Below are positions 43,173 to 52,335 of a DNA stretch of 64,000 nucleotides, in pieces. This DNA comes from SM23-73-3 sp964580215. GTDB lineage: Bacteria; Zixibacteria; MSB-5A5; SM1-73. Position numbers and translations under genes: made by a program. How positions within the stretch are numbered: the first letter of the stretch is position 1; each line of letters starts with the position of its first letter. The notes beneath the pieces were generated by a model. The model saw only the letters and a program-made list of their open reading frames with translations. It was not told where the DNA came from and searched no databases. The stretch covers positions 4,521 through 68,520 of the forward strand of contig CAZOJT010000013.1 of NCBI GenBank assembly GCA_964580215.1. Reading direction: 5' to 3'.

Positions 43173-43208
43173 GGGCTGGGATGAATTCCCAGCCCTATGG
43201 GATTGAAT
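43173..43208 (-). repeat. REP-like palindrome downstream of RAYT gene
   Basis: GGGCTGGGA-tgaat-TCCCAGCCC followed by TATGGGATTGAATG. A near copy in the same orientation lies at 43826-43860, on the other side of the RAYT gene. Confidence 0.75.
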
Positions 43209-43218
43209 GTCTACCTCA

Positions 43219-43245
43219 TAGTCGGAGGAATTTATCCTCCGACAT
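43219..43245. repeat. REP-like palindrome GTCGGAGGA...TCCTCCGAC
   Basis: Arms GTCGGAGGA and TCCTCCGAC around ATTTA, overlapping the end of the RAYT reading frame. A variant, GTCGGGGGA...TCCCCCGAC, sits inside the gene at about 43508-43532. Confidence 0.7.
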
Positions 43246-43805
43246 AACCCTCAAGATCAGTCTCACACTTCCCTGTTGCTGAAGAATATTTGTAATTCTC
43301 CGGTTTATCTGCTAATTTTGCCCTAACCGGGTTGTCGTGAATATAATTTAGTCGTTGAACAAACTCCTTCTTGTTGCGAACAACATGATCGTAGAAGCTT
43401 GCCTGCCAGACCTTCGGTTTGGGCAGGGATAAATTCCCTGCCCAAACTATGATTCTTAGATTCGCGGGACGAGGACAAATCCTCTGTCCTGTGGTTCTCC
43501 GGCTCATAGTCGGGGGAATTTATCCCCCGACTAAGTTGATTATATCTTCGAGCGAAACGACCTTTGATGTGACGCATCACATCGGAGATGGAATTTCTCT
43601 TATCCGGCACCAACATTAAATGAATATGATTAGGCATTACCACAAAAGCGAGAAGTCTAAATCTTAGCTTTTTCCTAACCTCGAAGATGGTTTGAATCAA
43701 AAGATCAGCCGCTTTCCCTTCTGAGAAAATTTTAGTGTTACGGTGCGTTTTGCTCGTGACAAAATGACAATAGTTCTCAAGGTTGAAACGAGCTACTTTA
43801 CTCAT
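43232..43805 (-). pseudogene. REP-associated tyrosine transposase (RAYT, HUH/Y1), frame-disrupted
   Basis: N-terminal part (43805 to about 43535): ARFNLENYCHFVTSKTHRNT, then the HUH metal motif in MPNHIHLMLVP and MRHIKGRFARRYNQL. The C-terminal part resumes in another frame (about 43415 to 43232): KVWQASFYDHVVRNKKEFVQ with the expected catalytic Tyr, then LNYIHDNPVRAKLADKPENY and KYSSA. Between them about 110-120 bases of three REP-like palindromes have been inserted. RAYTs are single-copy HUH enzymes linked to REP palindrome spread in other bacteria. As it stands the gene is broken. It sits between sucD and sucC on the same strand. Confidence 0.85.
43411..43535. repeat. Three REP-like palindromes inserted in the RAYT gene
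   Basis: TTTGGGCAGGGA-taaat-TCCCTGCCCAAA at about 43420-43447, GGGACGAGGACAAAT...CCTCTGTCC at about 43467-43492, and GTCGGGGGAATTTATCCCCCGAC (split GTCGGGGGA / TCCCCCGAC) at about 43508-43532. The first and third share the AATTTAT or ATAAATT loop. Confidence 0.75.
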
Positions 43806-43825
43806 AGTTAAATTCTAAGTCTTAT

Positions 43826-43860
43826 GGCTGGGATGAATTCCCAGCCCTATGTATTGAATG
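43826..43860 (-). repeat. REP-like palindrome upstream of RAYT gene
   Basis: GGCTGGGA-tgaat-TCCCAGCC then CTATGTATTGAATGG; direct-orientation partner of 43173-43208. Confidence 0.75.
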
Positions 43861-43911
43861 GATATGTTCACCACTATATGGTTAAGAAATGTTCATTGCG
43901 TTGGACTTAGA

Positions 43912-45069
43912 CTAACCCCCGAACATGGTGGTTTGTGTCATTCCCGAAAGCTCAATCGCTCTCTTTACCACTTCTTCCATGGAGCTGGTGGCGGAGAGGT
44001 TTATCTCCTCTAAAATCTTTCTGGCTTTAGCTTCGTTGGTGCCGGTCAATCTCACCACAATGGGGACTCTTGGCTTTAGTTGTTTGACCGCATAAACTAT
44101 TCCATTTGCCACATCGTCGCACCGGGTGATCCCTCCGAAGATGTTGAAAAGGATGGCCTTCACATTCGGGTCCCGCAGGATGATGTTCATGGCACTTACC
44201 ACCTTCTCCGGGTTGGAGCTTCCTCCGATATCCAAAAAATTAGCGGGCTCAGCCCCAAATCTTTTTACCAGATCCATGGTAGCCATTGCCAGCCCGGCTC
44301 CGTTTACAATGCAACCTATGTTTCCGTCCAGTTTCACAAAGGAAAGCTCCTTTTCCCTTGCCTCAATTTCTGCTTTTTCCTCCGCATCCAGATCCCGCAT
44401 CGCCTCGATTTCTGGATGCCTTGCCAGACCAGAATCATCTATGTTTATCTTGGCATCTAAAGCCCACACCTCTCCGTCTGGTGTGGTGATGAACGGGTTT
44501 ATCTCGGCTAAGGAGCAATCGTTTTCCGTGAAGGCGCTGTAGAGTTTCAAGATAACCGGACAAGTCTTATTGGCGATCTTTCTGTCCGAATAAAGTAGAT
44601 AGGCTAAATTTCGGGCTTGAAAGTATTGCAAGCCTAAAAGCGGGTCCACCTCCAACTTAAAAATCTTCTCTGGGGTCTCCCGGGCCACCTCCTCGATGTC
44701 TATTCCTCCTGCCGCTGAGACCATGATCACCGGCTTTTTGCTCTTTCGGTCGACGATCACACCCAGATAGGCTTCGCTGGCAATGTCTTTACACTCGGTG
44801 ACTAAAATCTTCTTAACCGGAAGCCCCTTGATCTCCATACCCAAAATCTGGGAAGCCATCTCGAATGCTTCATCCGGATTATCCGCCTTCTTTATACCGC
44901 CAGCTTTGCCTCTTCCTCCCACATGTACCTGCGCTTTCACCATAACCGGCTTACCGATCCTTGTGGCAATTTCTCTTGCTTCCTCCGGGGTGGTTGCCAT
45001 CTCACCGGCAGGAAGAGGAATGCCATACTTGGCAAATATCTGTTTAGCCTGATATTCGTGTATCTTCAT
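43912..45069 (-). CDS. sucC: Succinyl-CoA synthetase beta subunit
   Basis: ADP- or GDP-forming subunit, 385 residues. It starts MKIHEYQAKQIFAKYGIPLP, the canonical SucC opening; the upstream open frame to 45114 is rejected because AAAGGAGT sits properly before the ATG at 45069. ATP-grasp text VKAQVHVGGRGKAGGIKKA, the succinate/CoA side NGAGLAMATMDLVK and LDIGGSSNPEKV, and FNIFGGITRCDDVANGI are present. It forms a functional pair with sucD, though a RAYT remnant of about 0.7 kb now separates them. Confidence 0.97.
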   Translation of the reverse strand: MKIHEYQAKQIFAKYGIPLPAGEMATTPEEAREIATRIGKPVMVKAQVHVGGRGKAGGIKKADNPDEAFEMASQILGMEIKGLPVKKILVTECKDIASEAYLGVIVDRKSKKPVIMVSAAGGIDIEEVARETPEKIFKLEVDPLLGLQYFQARNLAYLLYSDRKIANKTCPVILKLYSAFTENDCSLAEINPFITTPDGEVWALDAKINIDDSGLARHPEIEAMRDLDAEEKAEIEAREKELSFVKLDGNIGCIVNGAGLAMATMDLVKRFGAEPANFLDIGGSSNPEKVVSAMNIILRDPNVKAILFNIFGGITRCDDVANGIVYAVKQLKPRVPIVVRLTGTNEAKARKILEEINLSATSSMEEVVKRAIELSGMTQTTMFGG

Positions 45070-45179
45070 AATGACTCCTTTGGTTTTATCCCCCCTTCTC
45101 CACGCCCACTCCACCGTCCGCCGACCGCCGCTAAACCAGTTCTTGCGGCGGACTGTCGACTGTGGACCGTGGGCGCTTT

Positions 45180-46568
45180 TTATTTCTGATTCGCTGAAGT
45201 GGTCGAGATATTTTTCAAAAAAACCTCTGCCTCCTTTAAGAGTCTATCTTTTTGGTTTAGTTCAGGGTTATCCAGAACCAGCTCTAAAAGATAATTCAAT
45301 ACCTGTCCCACCAGAGGGGAGGGTGGAATCTTAAAAGTATCCATAATATCATTTCCCTTCACCTCCAAATCCTTCAACCCAAAAGGAGGTTTTCTCTCCA
45401 ATTCCAGCCTTATCCTCTCCTCCAACTCATCCACGTCTTTGGTGCTTCCTTCCTTGCCCTGTGCCGTCACATCCGCTCTGCGTAAATCCAGAAGAGAAAA
45501 CACAAGCTCCCCCCCCATCTTTCTTATCAGTCTCCGCACTCCTTTATCAGTCACTCCGGTGGTAAACATGTGCTTATCTATCAGAAGGGTGACCTTTTCA
45601 ATTATCTGATTGGAGTAGCGCAATCTTTGCAACACCTTCCGGGCGACCCTGGCACCTCTTTTCTCATGTCCATAAAAAGTGGCACCTTCTTGGGTGGGAA
45701 CCTTAGTCTCCGGCTTGGATATATCATGGAAAAGTGCCGCCAGACGAATCACCAGATCTCGGGGGGCGAAGTCAACAGCCAATATAGAATGCTCGAACAC
45801 GTCATAGGCGTGATAGCCGCCCGGCTGGGTTACTCCCACACAATCGGCTAACTCCGGCATAATCCTTTCTAAAAGCCCCACCCTTTGCATCAATCTGAAG
45901 CCAACGCTGGGATATTTAGCTTTAAGCAGTAGCTTGTTTAATTCCTCCTGAATTCTTTCTGATGAGATGGTGGTGATCAAATCCACATTCTCCTTTAGAC
46001 TCTGAAGGGTGCCCTCTTCCAGCTCAAATTCAAACCTGGCGGCAAACTGTATTCCCCGGAGCATCCTCAAAGGATCGTCCCTAAAAGAGTCGGGATTGGT
46101 AATACGGATTAATCTCCTTTTTATGTCTTTTCTTCCATTTAAAGGGTCCACCAACTCTCCCGTGGAAAGATCCTCCGCCACGGCGTTTATGGTGAAATCC
46201 CGGCGGGAAAGGTCATCCTCTACCTTCAGGTTATGATCGTATTCCACCTTGAAGTCCTTATGCCCCGGTCCGGTGCTGTATTCCTTGCGAGGCAATGCAA
46301 CATCAAAGACATGCTCCCCGTTGAATTTTTTGAAAGGCAGAAATTTTATCACCCCAAAGGATTTTCCTACCAGATCCACCTTTCCAAATCCACTCAACAG
46401 AGAACAAAGCTCATCTATGGGGATTCCGGTTATCAGATAGTCTTTGTCCTTATCCGACAGGATGGGGGAGATATATTTGTCCCGCACCGCTCCCCCCACC
46501 TCGTAGATACTCCCTTTTTTTAGAATCGCCTTTACGATCTGGTCACTCAATCCCGCTATCTTTTCCAT
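45180..46568 (-). CDS. cca: tRNA nucleotidyltransferase / poly(A) polymerase family protein with HD domain
   Basis: A 462-residue class II nucleotidyltransferase. Head domain: YEVGGAVRDKYI, then the metal-binding DKDYLITG, RRDFTINAVAED and RDDPLRMLRGIQFAARF. An HD domain follows (LAALFHDISKPET, then TFYGHEKRGARVARKVLQRL). It probably adds or repairs the CCA end of tRNA, though some family members are poly(A) polymerases or A-adding only. No ribosome site is obvious before the ATG. The C-terminus helical region is usual. Confidence 0.88.
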   Translation of the reverse strand: MEKIAGLSDQIVKAILKKGSIYEVGGAVRDKYISPILSDKDKDYLITGIPIDELCSLLSGFGKVDLVGKSFGVIKFLPFKKFNGEHVFDVALPRKEYSTGPGHKDFKVEYDHNLKVEDDLSRRDFTINAVAEDLSTGELVDPLNGRKDIKRRLIRITNPDSFRDDPLRMLRGIQFAARFEFELEEGTLQSLKENVDLITTISSERIQEELNKLLLKAKYPSVGFRLMQRVGLLERIMPELADCVGVTQPGGYHAYDVFEHSILAVDFAPRDLVIRLAALFHDISKPETKVPTQEGATFYGHEKRGARVARKVLQRLRYSNQIIEKVTLLIDKHMFTTGVTDKGVRRLIRKMGGELVFSLLDLRRADVTAQGKEGSTKDVDELEERIRLELERKPPFGLKDLEVKGNDIMDTFKIPPSPLVGQVLNYLLELVLDNPELNQKDRLLKEAEVFLKNISTTSANQK

Positions 46569-46937
46569 ATAAATTTCAATTCCAAACGAAAGTCGTTCGT
46601 TTCTTCAAAATTATGCTTCAGATACTTTTGACTGCCAAGCCATGAAGGCTTGGCTACGCAAAAATCAGCAATCAAATGCTACACGTTTATTCGTCTATCA
46701 GCCAAATGAAGGTGGCACATAATCTATCTTGATACAAACTGAAGCACTCGTAGAAAAACCCAAACCTGAGTGCACTAGCCTGCTGGTGTGGTTTTCTTCT
46801 TGCGAAAGCAAGCTTTTGCACTCCGAAAAACTCTTTTTCAACAGTCCCTGAAGGTTGCGGCTACCTTTTTCTGTATTCCTCAATAAGAGCAACTTGGTAG
46901 CCGCTCCGCTCTCGGCGGAGCGCTTTTGCTTCTCTTA
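46569..46937. repeat. Gene-free region upstream of the CCA gene
   Basis: Contains AAGCCatgaaGGCTT at about 46637-46652, TTGCgaaaGCAA near 46800, and a GGTAGCCGCTCCGCTCTCGG block near 46900 of the same CGGAG/CTCCG type as at 38100. No gene is supported. Confidence 0.5.
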
Positions 46938-47033
46938 CCTCACCCCCTGTCCTACGGATCTTCGATCTCCTTCTCCATTTCATGTTGAAAATCCCGCCGG
47001 AGGCGGGGGAGAGAGGACAAGGGGGGAGAGGTT
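46938..47033. repeat. Family D composite inverted repeat
   Basis: ACCTCACCCCCTGTCC ... GGACAAGGGGGGAGAGG outer arms, with inner CTCCATTTCATG and ATCCCGCCGGAGGCGGGGGA. Relative to the other copies the CCGCC/GGCGG core is on the opposite side of the CATTTCATG block. Confidence 0.65.
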
Positions 47034-47984
47034 TTATTTAAGCACTATTCTGGTCCCAGCGGTCTTTTTCTTCACCGCATTATACGCTTCAGATATGGAA
47101 GTGATTATAACCTCTTTTCCTCCTGATTCTAAAAACTGTATGGCCGCTTCGATTTTGGGACCCATGCTTCCGGGAGGGAAATGCCTTTCTTTTTGATATT
47201 TTTTCGCCTCCTCCACAGTTAGTTTATCCAGATCAATCTGCAAAAGGGTGCCGAAATTTAAAGCCACTTTCTCCACCTCGGTTAAAATCAAAAGCAGTTC
47301 CGCCCCTATGTCCCGGGCTAAGACGGCGGAGGCCCTGTCTTTATCTATGACCGCATCCATTCCCTCCAAAGCTCCGTTCTTCTTCATATAAACCGGTATT
47401 CCCCCACCACCTGCGGCAATTACGATTACCCCCTTCTCTACCAGATTCTTTACAGTTTTTTTTTCCACGATCTGCAGAGGAATGGGGGAAGGGACCACCC
47501 TTCTCCACATCTTAGCCCGGTCCTCCTTCACCATCCAACCTCTCTCCCGGGCAAGTTTCTTTGCTTCCTTTCTGGCATAGAATTGACCTATGAATTTTGT
47601 GGGCTCCTTTATGGAGGGATCATCCTTGTCCACTATTACCTGAGTGACGATGGTGACCACGTCCCGCTTTATCCTTTCTTTTTCCAGCCGATTTTGAAGA
47701 GATTGTTCTATCATGTATCCCATTCCTCCTTCAGTATCTGCCACGCAGATGCCTAAAGGCAGAATGGGAGCTTTTCCTCTGGCAAGCTCCACCCGCAAGA
47801 CGGCGTTTCCCACCTGAGGTCCATTGCCGTGGGTTATAGCCAGGTTATAACCGTCCCGAATCAGCTCCACGATGCCACGCAAGCTCTCCCGGGTGTTGGC
47901 AAACTGTCGGGCAATGGTATCCTCTTCTCCTTTTTTGGTGATGGCATTCCCTCCCAAAGCCACCACCGCAGTTCTCTTTCTCAT
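47034..47984 (-). CDS. arcC: Carbamate kinase
   Basis: A 316-residue amino-acid-kinase-fold enzyme interconverting ADP plus carbamoyl phosphate and ATP plus carbamate/ammonia. It opens VVALGGNAITKKG; HGNGPQVGNAVLRVE and the late IVIAAGGGGIPVYMK and GMDAVIDKDRASAVLA are specific to the family. It closes with FPPGSMGPKIEAAIQFLESG. No arcA or arcB gene is adjacent; instead a COG2403 GTPase lies 49 bases upstream on the same strand, so the two probably share a transcript. Confidence 0.93.
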   Translation of the reverse strand: MRKRTAVVALGGNAITKKGEEDTIARQFANTRESLRGIVELIRDGYNLAITHGNGPQVGNAVLRVELARGKAPILPLGICVADTEGGMGYMIEQSLQNRLEKERIKRDVVTIVTQVIVDKDDPSIKEPTKFIGQFYARKEAKKLARERGWMVKEDRAKMWRRVVPSPIPLQIVEKKTVKNLVEKGVIVIAAGGGGIPVYMKKNGALEGMDAVIDKDRASAVLARDIGAELLLILTEVEKVALNFGTLLQIDLDKLTVEEAKKYQKERHFPPGSMGPKIEAAIQFLESGGKEVIITSISEAYNAVKKKTAGTRIVLK

Positions 47985-48033
47985 GTTAGAATAAAGACAA
48001 AATCAGCTTTAAAGGTCTCCTCAAAAGCGAAGC

Positions 48034-49359
48034 CTATCGTCTTTTTTCCAGAAATCTCTCTATTATCTCTTCCAGATCTGGTTTTCCGATCTCATCAAGT
48101 TCGTATCGCACTCTGACCGATGGTTTATTAATCTTAAGCAGTCGGGTTAAATCTATTGGTGTGCCTACGACAACCGAGTCGCAGGGGATGGCGTTTATGG
48201 TCTTTTGCAAATCCTTTATCTGCTTTTTACTGTAACCTAAAGCCGGAAGCAGGCTGCCAATCTCAGGATAGGCTTCGAAAGCCTTCCTTATCTCGCCTTT
48301 TACCCAGGGTCGGGGATCGATAATATCTTTAGCTCCAAACTTTTCTGCGGCTATCACCCCGGCACCATAGGTCATTCCTCCATGGGTTAAGGTGGGTCCG
48401 TCCTCCACCACCAGCACCCTTTTCCCTCGAATCCTTTCAGGATGATCCACGAAAATCGGAGAAGCCGCCTCAATCAAAATCGCCTCTGGATTGACTTCTC
48501 TCACATTGAATCGAACTTGTTCGATGTCCTCATAGTCAGCCGAGTCCACCTTATTTATCAAAACCACATCCGCTAAGAGCAGATTGGTCCTTCCAGGAAA
48601 ATAACAAAGCTCGTCTCCGGGTCGGTGAGGATCTACCACCGTTATGTGGAGATCAGGTTGGTAGAATGGGATGTCGTTGTTACCACCATCCCAAACAATC
48701 ACCTCTGCTTCCTTTTCCGCCTCCTTGAGGATGACTCCGTAATCCACCCCTGCATAAACCACCGTTCCCTGACGTATGTGAGGCTCATATTCCTCTCTCT
48801 CCTCTATGGTGCACTGATGCTTATCCATATCAGAAAGAGAGGCGAAGCGTTGACAGATCTGCTTGGTGAGGTTACCATAGGGCATGGGATGTCTGATAAC
48901 CACCGGATCAATTCCCGCACTTTTCAAAAGTTGGCACACTTTTCGGGTGGTCTGGCTTTTCCCACTTCCGGTTCTGGTAGCACACACGGCAATAACCGGC
49001 CGTTTGGATTTAAGGGTAGTGTTCTGTTTGCCCAAAAGCTTGAAGTCTGCTCCCGCCGCCAAAACCATAGCACCCTTTTGCATCACGTATTGATAGGAGA
49101 CATCACTGTATGAAAAAATTACCTCATCGATTTTGAATTTCTTTATCAGTTTGACCAGATCATCCTCTGAGAGGATCGGTATGCCTTTAGGATACAGCTT
49201 GCCAGCCAGCTTGCCAGGATACTTGCGACCATAGATATTAGGTATCTGAGTGGCGGTAAAGGCAATCACCTGATATTGAGGCTTGTCTCTGAACACTACA
49301 TTGAAATTATGAAAATCCCGACCTGCCGCACCCATTATCAAAACTTTTTTCTTCTGCAT
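48034..49359 (-). CDS. COG2403 P-loop GTPase (cyclic 2,3-diphosphoglycerate synthetase-like)
   Basis: A 441-residue protein. It starts KVLIMGAAGRDFHNFNVVFR with a Rossmann-like N-terminal domain. The central P-loop is ATRTGSGKSQTTRKV, followed by VIVWDGGNNDIPFYQPDLHI and VVLINKVDSADY (NKxD-type guanine motif). Family members are annotated as predicted GTPases or as cyclic 2,3-diphosphoglycerate synthetase-like; the true reaction is not known here. Pairing with carbamate kinase suggests a link to carbamoyl phosphate. AAGGAAG precedes the ATG. Confidence 0.82.
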   Translation of the reverse strand: MQKKKVLIMGAAGRDFHNFNVVFRDKPQYQVIAFTATQIPNIYGRKYPGKLAGKLYPKGIPILSEDDLVKLIKKFKIDEVIFSYSDVSYQYVMQKGAMVLAAGADFKLLGKQNTTLKSKRPVIAVCATRTGSGKSQTTRKVCQLLKSAGIDPVVIRHPMPYGNLTKQICQRFASLSDMDKHQCTIEEREEYEPHIRQGTVVYAGVDYGVILKEAEKEAEVIVWDGGNNDIPFYQPDLHITVVDPHRPGDELCYFPGRTNLLLADVVLINKVDSADYEDIEQVRFNVREVNPEAILIEAASPIFVDHPERIRGKRVLVVEDGPTLTHGGMTYGAGVIAAEKFGAKDIIDPRPWVKGEIRKAFEAYPEIGSLLPALGYSKKQIKDLQKTINAIPCDSVVVGTPIDLTRLLKINKPSVRVRYELDEIGKPDLEEIIERFLEKRR

Positions 49360-49383
49360 AAAGCTTCCTTGGTTTGAATATTA

Positions 49384-49442
49384 ATACGAATGCATTTGCA
49401 TATGCTCGTCCCGCAAAGTGCGGAACGCACATTCATACGAAT
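49384..49442 (+). repeat. Family A element with a substituted or nested centre
   Basis: Ends GCTCGT and ACGCACATTCATACGAA match the long form, but the central ATGAGTGCAT is replaced by CCCGCAAAGTGCGGA, itself an inverted repeat (CCGCA/TGCGG). Confidence 0.65.
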
Positions 49443-49549
49443 CGAAGATGCATACGCATATTTCTGATACGAAACTGCCCCCTCTCCCTATCCCTCTCCC
49501 CCGTGGAGAGAGGGGAAGGGTGAGGGGAAATCAAATAGAATGTAACAAA

Positions 49550-49570
49550 CTCGTATGAGTGCATACGCAT
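49550..49570 (+). repeat. Family A palindromic element
   Basis: CTCGTATGAGTGCATACGCA plus T; intergenic. Confidence 0.7.
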
Positions 49571-50012
49571 TGTCAACTTATTTGCTACGATCCTAAATGA
49601 TGAATCTTGGGTTCTAAACCGTCATGTCATTGCGAACGAACACAGTGTGCGTGGCAATCTCTCTGTTTTCAAATGCACTTGTGTTTGTGTCAGGACCTCA
49701 GTAATCCTGACACCTTCTAAAAGATGCCCAACAGATGAAACAGATTAAGCAGATGATCTTTTTATCTGTTTAATCTGTTGGGAATTTTTGTATTGCGTCA
49801 GGAGTAGAGCTCCTGACGCAACTATTCAAATACTGTTTCATATTCCTTATATCCAAGAGATTGCTTCGTCCCACCTTTGGCGGGACTCGCAACGACAAGC
49901 ATGGTTGTGTTTTCCCGATTGAACCTAAATGCTGGCGGGCGTCCATAAGGACGCCCACCAGTTTGTCGTAACGTGTTTGTGCGAACTACTGCACCTTGAG
50001 GTCGGAAAGAAG

Positions 50013-51509
50013 TTATGGCATTATGTCGTCGATCTGAGCCTTCTGCAACTTTCCGCTGAAGTCCACATAGATTGCTTTCCATTCGGAGAAGACATCCAGT
50101 GCCGCAGTCCCAGCCTCACGATGTCCATTTCCAGTTTGGTTGGTGCCACCGAAGGGAAGATGAACCTCGGCTCCAATGGTGGAAGCATTGATGTAGAAGA
50201 TTCCGGTATAGGCATCTCTCATGGCCACGAAAGCCCGGTTCACATCCTGAGTATAAACCGAGGAGGAAAGCCCATAGATGGTGCCGTTGTTTATCTCGAT
50301 GGCATGCTCCAAGCTGTCGCATGGGATGATGGCTACCACAGGACCGAATATCTCCTCCTGCGCAATTCTCATCTGCGGATCCACATCTCCGAAGATGGTG
50401 GGCTCATGAAAATATCCGTGAGCATAGTCGCCGGAAGTCAGCCGATTTCCGCCGCAAAGAAGTTTTGCCTCACCTTTGCCGATCTCCACATACTTCATCA
50501 CCGTCTTAAGCTGATCCTCGCTTATTGATGGCCCCATTTCCACGCTCGGGTCCAGGCCATTGCCTATCTTCAAAGCTTTGGCACGTGCCACAAATTTGTC
50601 GGTGAACTCCTTTATCACCTTTTTGTGCACAATCACCCTGGATGCGGCGGTGCATCTCTGACCGGTGGTGCCGAACCCTCCCCAGATGGCGCCTTCCACT
50701 GCTAGATCGATCTTGGCATCATCCATCACCATGATGGCATTCTTTCCTCCCATCTCCATGTTGGTATGTTTGAAGCTGGGAGCACATGCTTCAGAGACCA
50801 ATTTTCCCACCGCGGTGGAGCCGGTGAAGGAGACCAGCTTTACATCATCCGATTTCATCAAGGGCGTACCTACTTTTCCTCCTGATCCGGTGACGAAATT
50901 AACCACCCCTTTGGGAATTCCCGCCTCTTCGCAGGCTTTCACTAGATTTAAAGCGGAAAGCGGAGTATAGGAAGCCGGCTTAAATACCACCGTGTTCCCG
51001 CAGACCAAAGCTGGCAACAGTTTCCAGGAGGGGATAGCCATGGGGAAGTTCCAGGGTGTGATCAGAGTGCAAACTCCCATGGGCATTCGCACCGACATCA
51101 TGAATTTGTTGGGCAACTCCGAGGGAGTGGTCTGTCCGAACTGCCTTCTTCCTTCGCCTGCCATATAGTAGCTCATGTCAATGGCTTCTTGAATATCACC
51201 TCGGGTCTCCTTCAAGACTTTCCCCATCTCCTGGGTCATCTGGCGGGCCCAATCCTCTTTCCTTTTTACCAAAATTTCTGCCATCTTAAAGAGGATTTCG
51301 CCTCTTCTCGGAGCTGGGACCAGTCTCCATTTCTTATAAGCCTCCTTGGCCGCATCAATTGCCCGCTTCACATCCTCCTCATTGGAGGCTTGAAAGAGTC
51401 CCAGAAGCTCACGGGTGTCTGCTGGATTTCGGTTCTCAAAGGTTTTCTTGGTGACCGAATCCACCCATTCGCCGTTTATGAAGTTTTTGTAAACCTTTGC
51501 GTCTGCCAT
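50013..51509 (-). CDS. NAD(P)-dependent aldehyde dehydrogenase
   Basis: A 498-residue ALDH-superfamily enzyme oxidising an aldehyde to a carboxylate. ITPWNFPMAIPSWKLLPALV and KPASYTPLSA form the cofactor side; FTGSTAVGKLV is the Rossmann loop; the general-base Glu is in EMGGKNAI and the nucleophile in GQRCTAASR. EIFGPVVAII and FGGTNQTGNG are also intact. Sequence flavour suggests the piperideine-6-carboxylate / alpha-ketoglutarate semialdehyde branches, but the substrate is not determinable. A perfect AGGAGG ribosome site precedes the ATG. Confidence 0.93.
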   Translation of the reverse strand: MADAKVYKNFINGEWVDSVTKKTFENRNPADTRELLGLFQASNEEDVKRAIDAAKEAYKKWRLVPAPRRGEILFKMAEILVKRKEDWARQMTQEMGKVLKETRGDIQEAIDMSYYMAGEGRRQFGQTTPSELPNKFMMSVRMPMGVCTLITPWNFPMAIPSWKLLPALVCGNTVVFKPASYTPLSALNLVKACEEAGIPKGVVNFVTGSGGKVGTPLMKSDDVKLVSFTGSTAVGKLVSEACAPSFKHTNMEMGGKNAIMVMDDAKIDLAVEGAIWGGFGTTGQRCTAASRVIVHKKVIKEFTDKFVARAKALKIGNGLDPSVEMGPSISEDQLKTVMKYVEIGKGEAKLLCGGNRLTSGDYAHGYFHEPTIFGDVDPQMRIAQEEIFGPVVAIIPCDSLEHAIEINNGTIYGLSSSVYTQDVNRAFVAMRDAYTGIFYINASTIGAEVHLPFGGTNQTGNGHREAGTAALDVFSEWKAIYVDFSGKLQKAQIDDIMP

Positions 51510-51706
51510 AAAACCTCCTCAAAATAATGCGTGAGTGTTAATGTTTGCTCTGCTTTTCTACCTTCATAACAATCCTACCATGTATTGATTTCTTTTGACC
51601 AAAATCCCAGCTTTTTTGCACGCAGATTCCTTTTTGCAAAAAGCAAAATATAAATCTTGTGCCTTAAATTGTCAACTGTTTTTTGACACTTTGTCAACGC
51701 AAATTA
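51510..51706. other. Gene-free region upstream of the aldehyde dehydrogenase gene
   Basis: AT-rich. I see no gene and no clear promoter or repeat. Confidence 0.4.
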
Positions 51707-51718
51707 AAAATGTCAGGT

Positions 51719-51735
51719 GCGAAGCATTCATACGA
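51719..51735 (-). repeat. Family A fragment inside the IS terminal repeat
   Basis: GCGAAGCATTCATACGA, complement of the short variant seen at 12529 and 14192. The equivalent right end of the IS lacks it. Confidence 0.65.
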
Positions 51736-51930
51736 TTTTTTTGCAAATTTAAAATGTCAGTAATTTATGGTTACAATTTCTGTTTCCTTTTGTCCGATAA
51801 CAGAGCTAAAGGATTTGATCCTCTTCTTTGATATCGGTTTATGTTTTAGCCTTTTGCCTTGATAGAAGATGTTGAGGCGACCATCCAGACATTCATGTAC
51901 CTCCACCTTGGCCTTGCAGTAGCTTGGGCG

Positions 51931-51959
51931 GCTTGTATGAGTGCATACGCATATTCATT
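51931..51959 (+). repeat. Family A element inside ISNCY transposase
   Basis: GCTTGTATGAGTGCATACGC plus ATATTCATT. It shifts the frame just before the conserved transposase C-terminus. Confidence 0.75.
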
Positions 51960-52199
51960 GGGCAGGATCTGAAAAACCTTTCCATTGTAACTTATGGTAT
52001 TATCCCCAGAAACAGTTCTTTCTTCTTTTAAGCAGAAGATGTCCTTTAACTTCAACCCCTTAGGTAAGGGTCTATAGGCAGAATCAGGCTCTTTGGCAGA
52101 ACGTGAAAACATCCGATTGTGCTTTGGAATAAATTGTTCTTTTAGATAGCGATTGGCTTCCTCTAAGCTAGAGATATTATGGAGTCTGAGCTCCGAACC

Positions 52200-52216
52200 C
52201 CGCCAAAGGCGGGGGA
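52200..52216. repeat. CCCGCC/GGCGGG palindrome inside ISNCY transposase
   Basis: CCCCGCCAAAGGCGGGG flanked by GAA on both sides. It replaces or interrupts the region between EREKFG-like and ELRLHN text in the transposase. Confidence 0.6.
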
Positions 52217-52317
52217 ACACTCCAAACTTTCTCTCAATCCTTCCCTTGACCTGCGGAGAATAAGCATAGATCATCCTTACTCCTAATTCCTCTAAAGCCC
52301 TGGCAAACTGAGTGGTC

Positions 52318-52335
52318 CCGCCATAGGCGGGATAA
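52318..52335. repeat. CCCGCC/GGCGGG palindrome inside ISNCY transposase
   Basis: TCCCGCCATAGGCGGGA, with AGT flanking (AGTGG...AAGTTA). The transposase frame changes here. Confidence 0.6.

Larger units (their letters stand above)
49360..50012. repeat. Gene-free region with many palindromic families
   Basis: No gene is seen. In order: a complex family A element (49384-49442) with a second fragment to about 49465, a family D-like CCCTCTCCC...GGGAGAGGGG hairpin (49478-49530), family A (49550-49570), a CATTGCGAACGAAC...GTGGCAATCTC repeat near 49630, TCAGGACCTC...TCCTGACA near 49690, a CAGATTAAGCAGATG pair near 49735-49785, GCGTCAGGAGTAG/CTCCTGACGC near 49796-49820, a CCCACCTTTGGCGGGA insertion in TTGCTTCGT/CTCGCAACG near 49863-49892, and GGCGGGCGTCC/GGACGCCCACC near 49934-49959. 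Confidence 0.6.
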
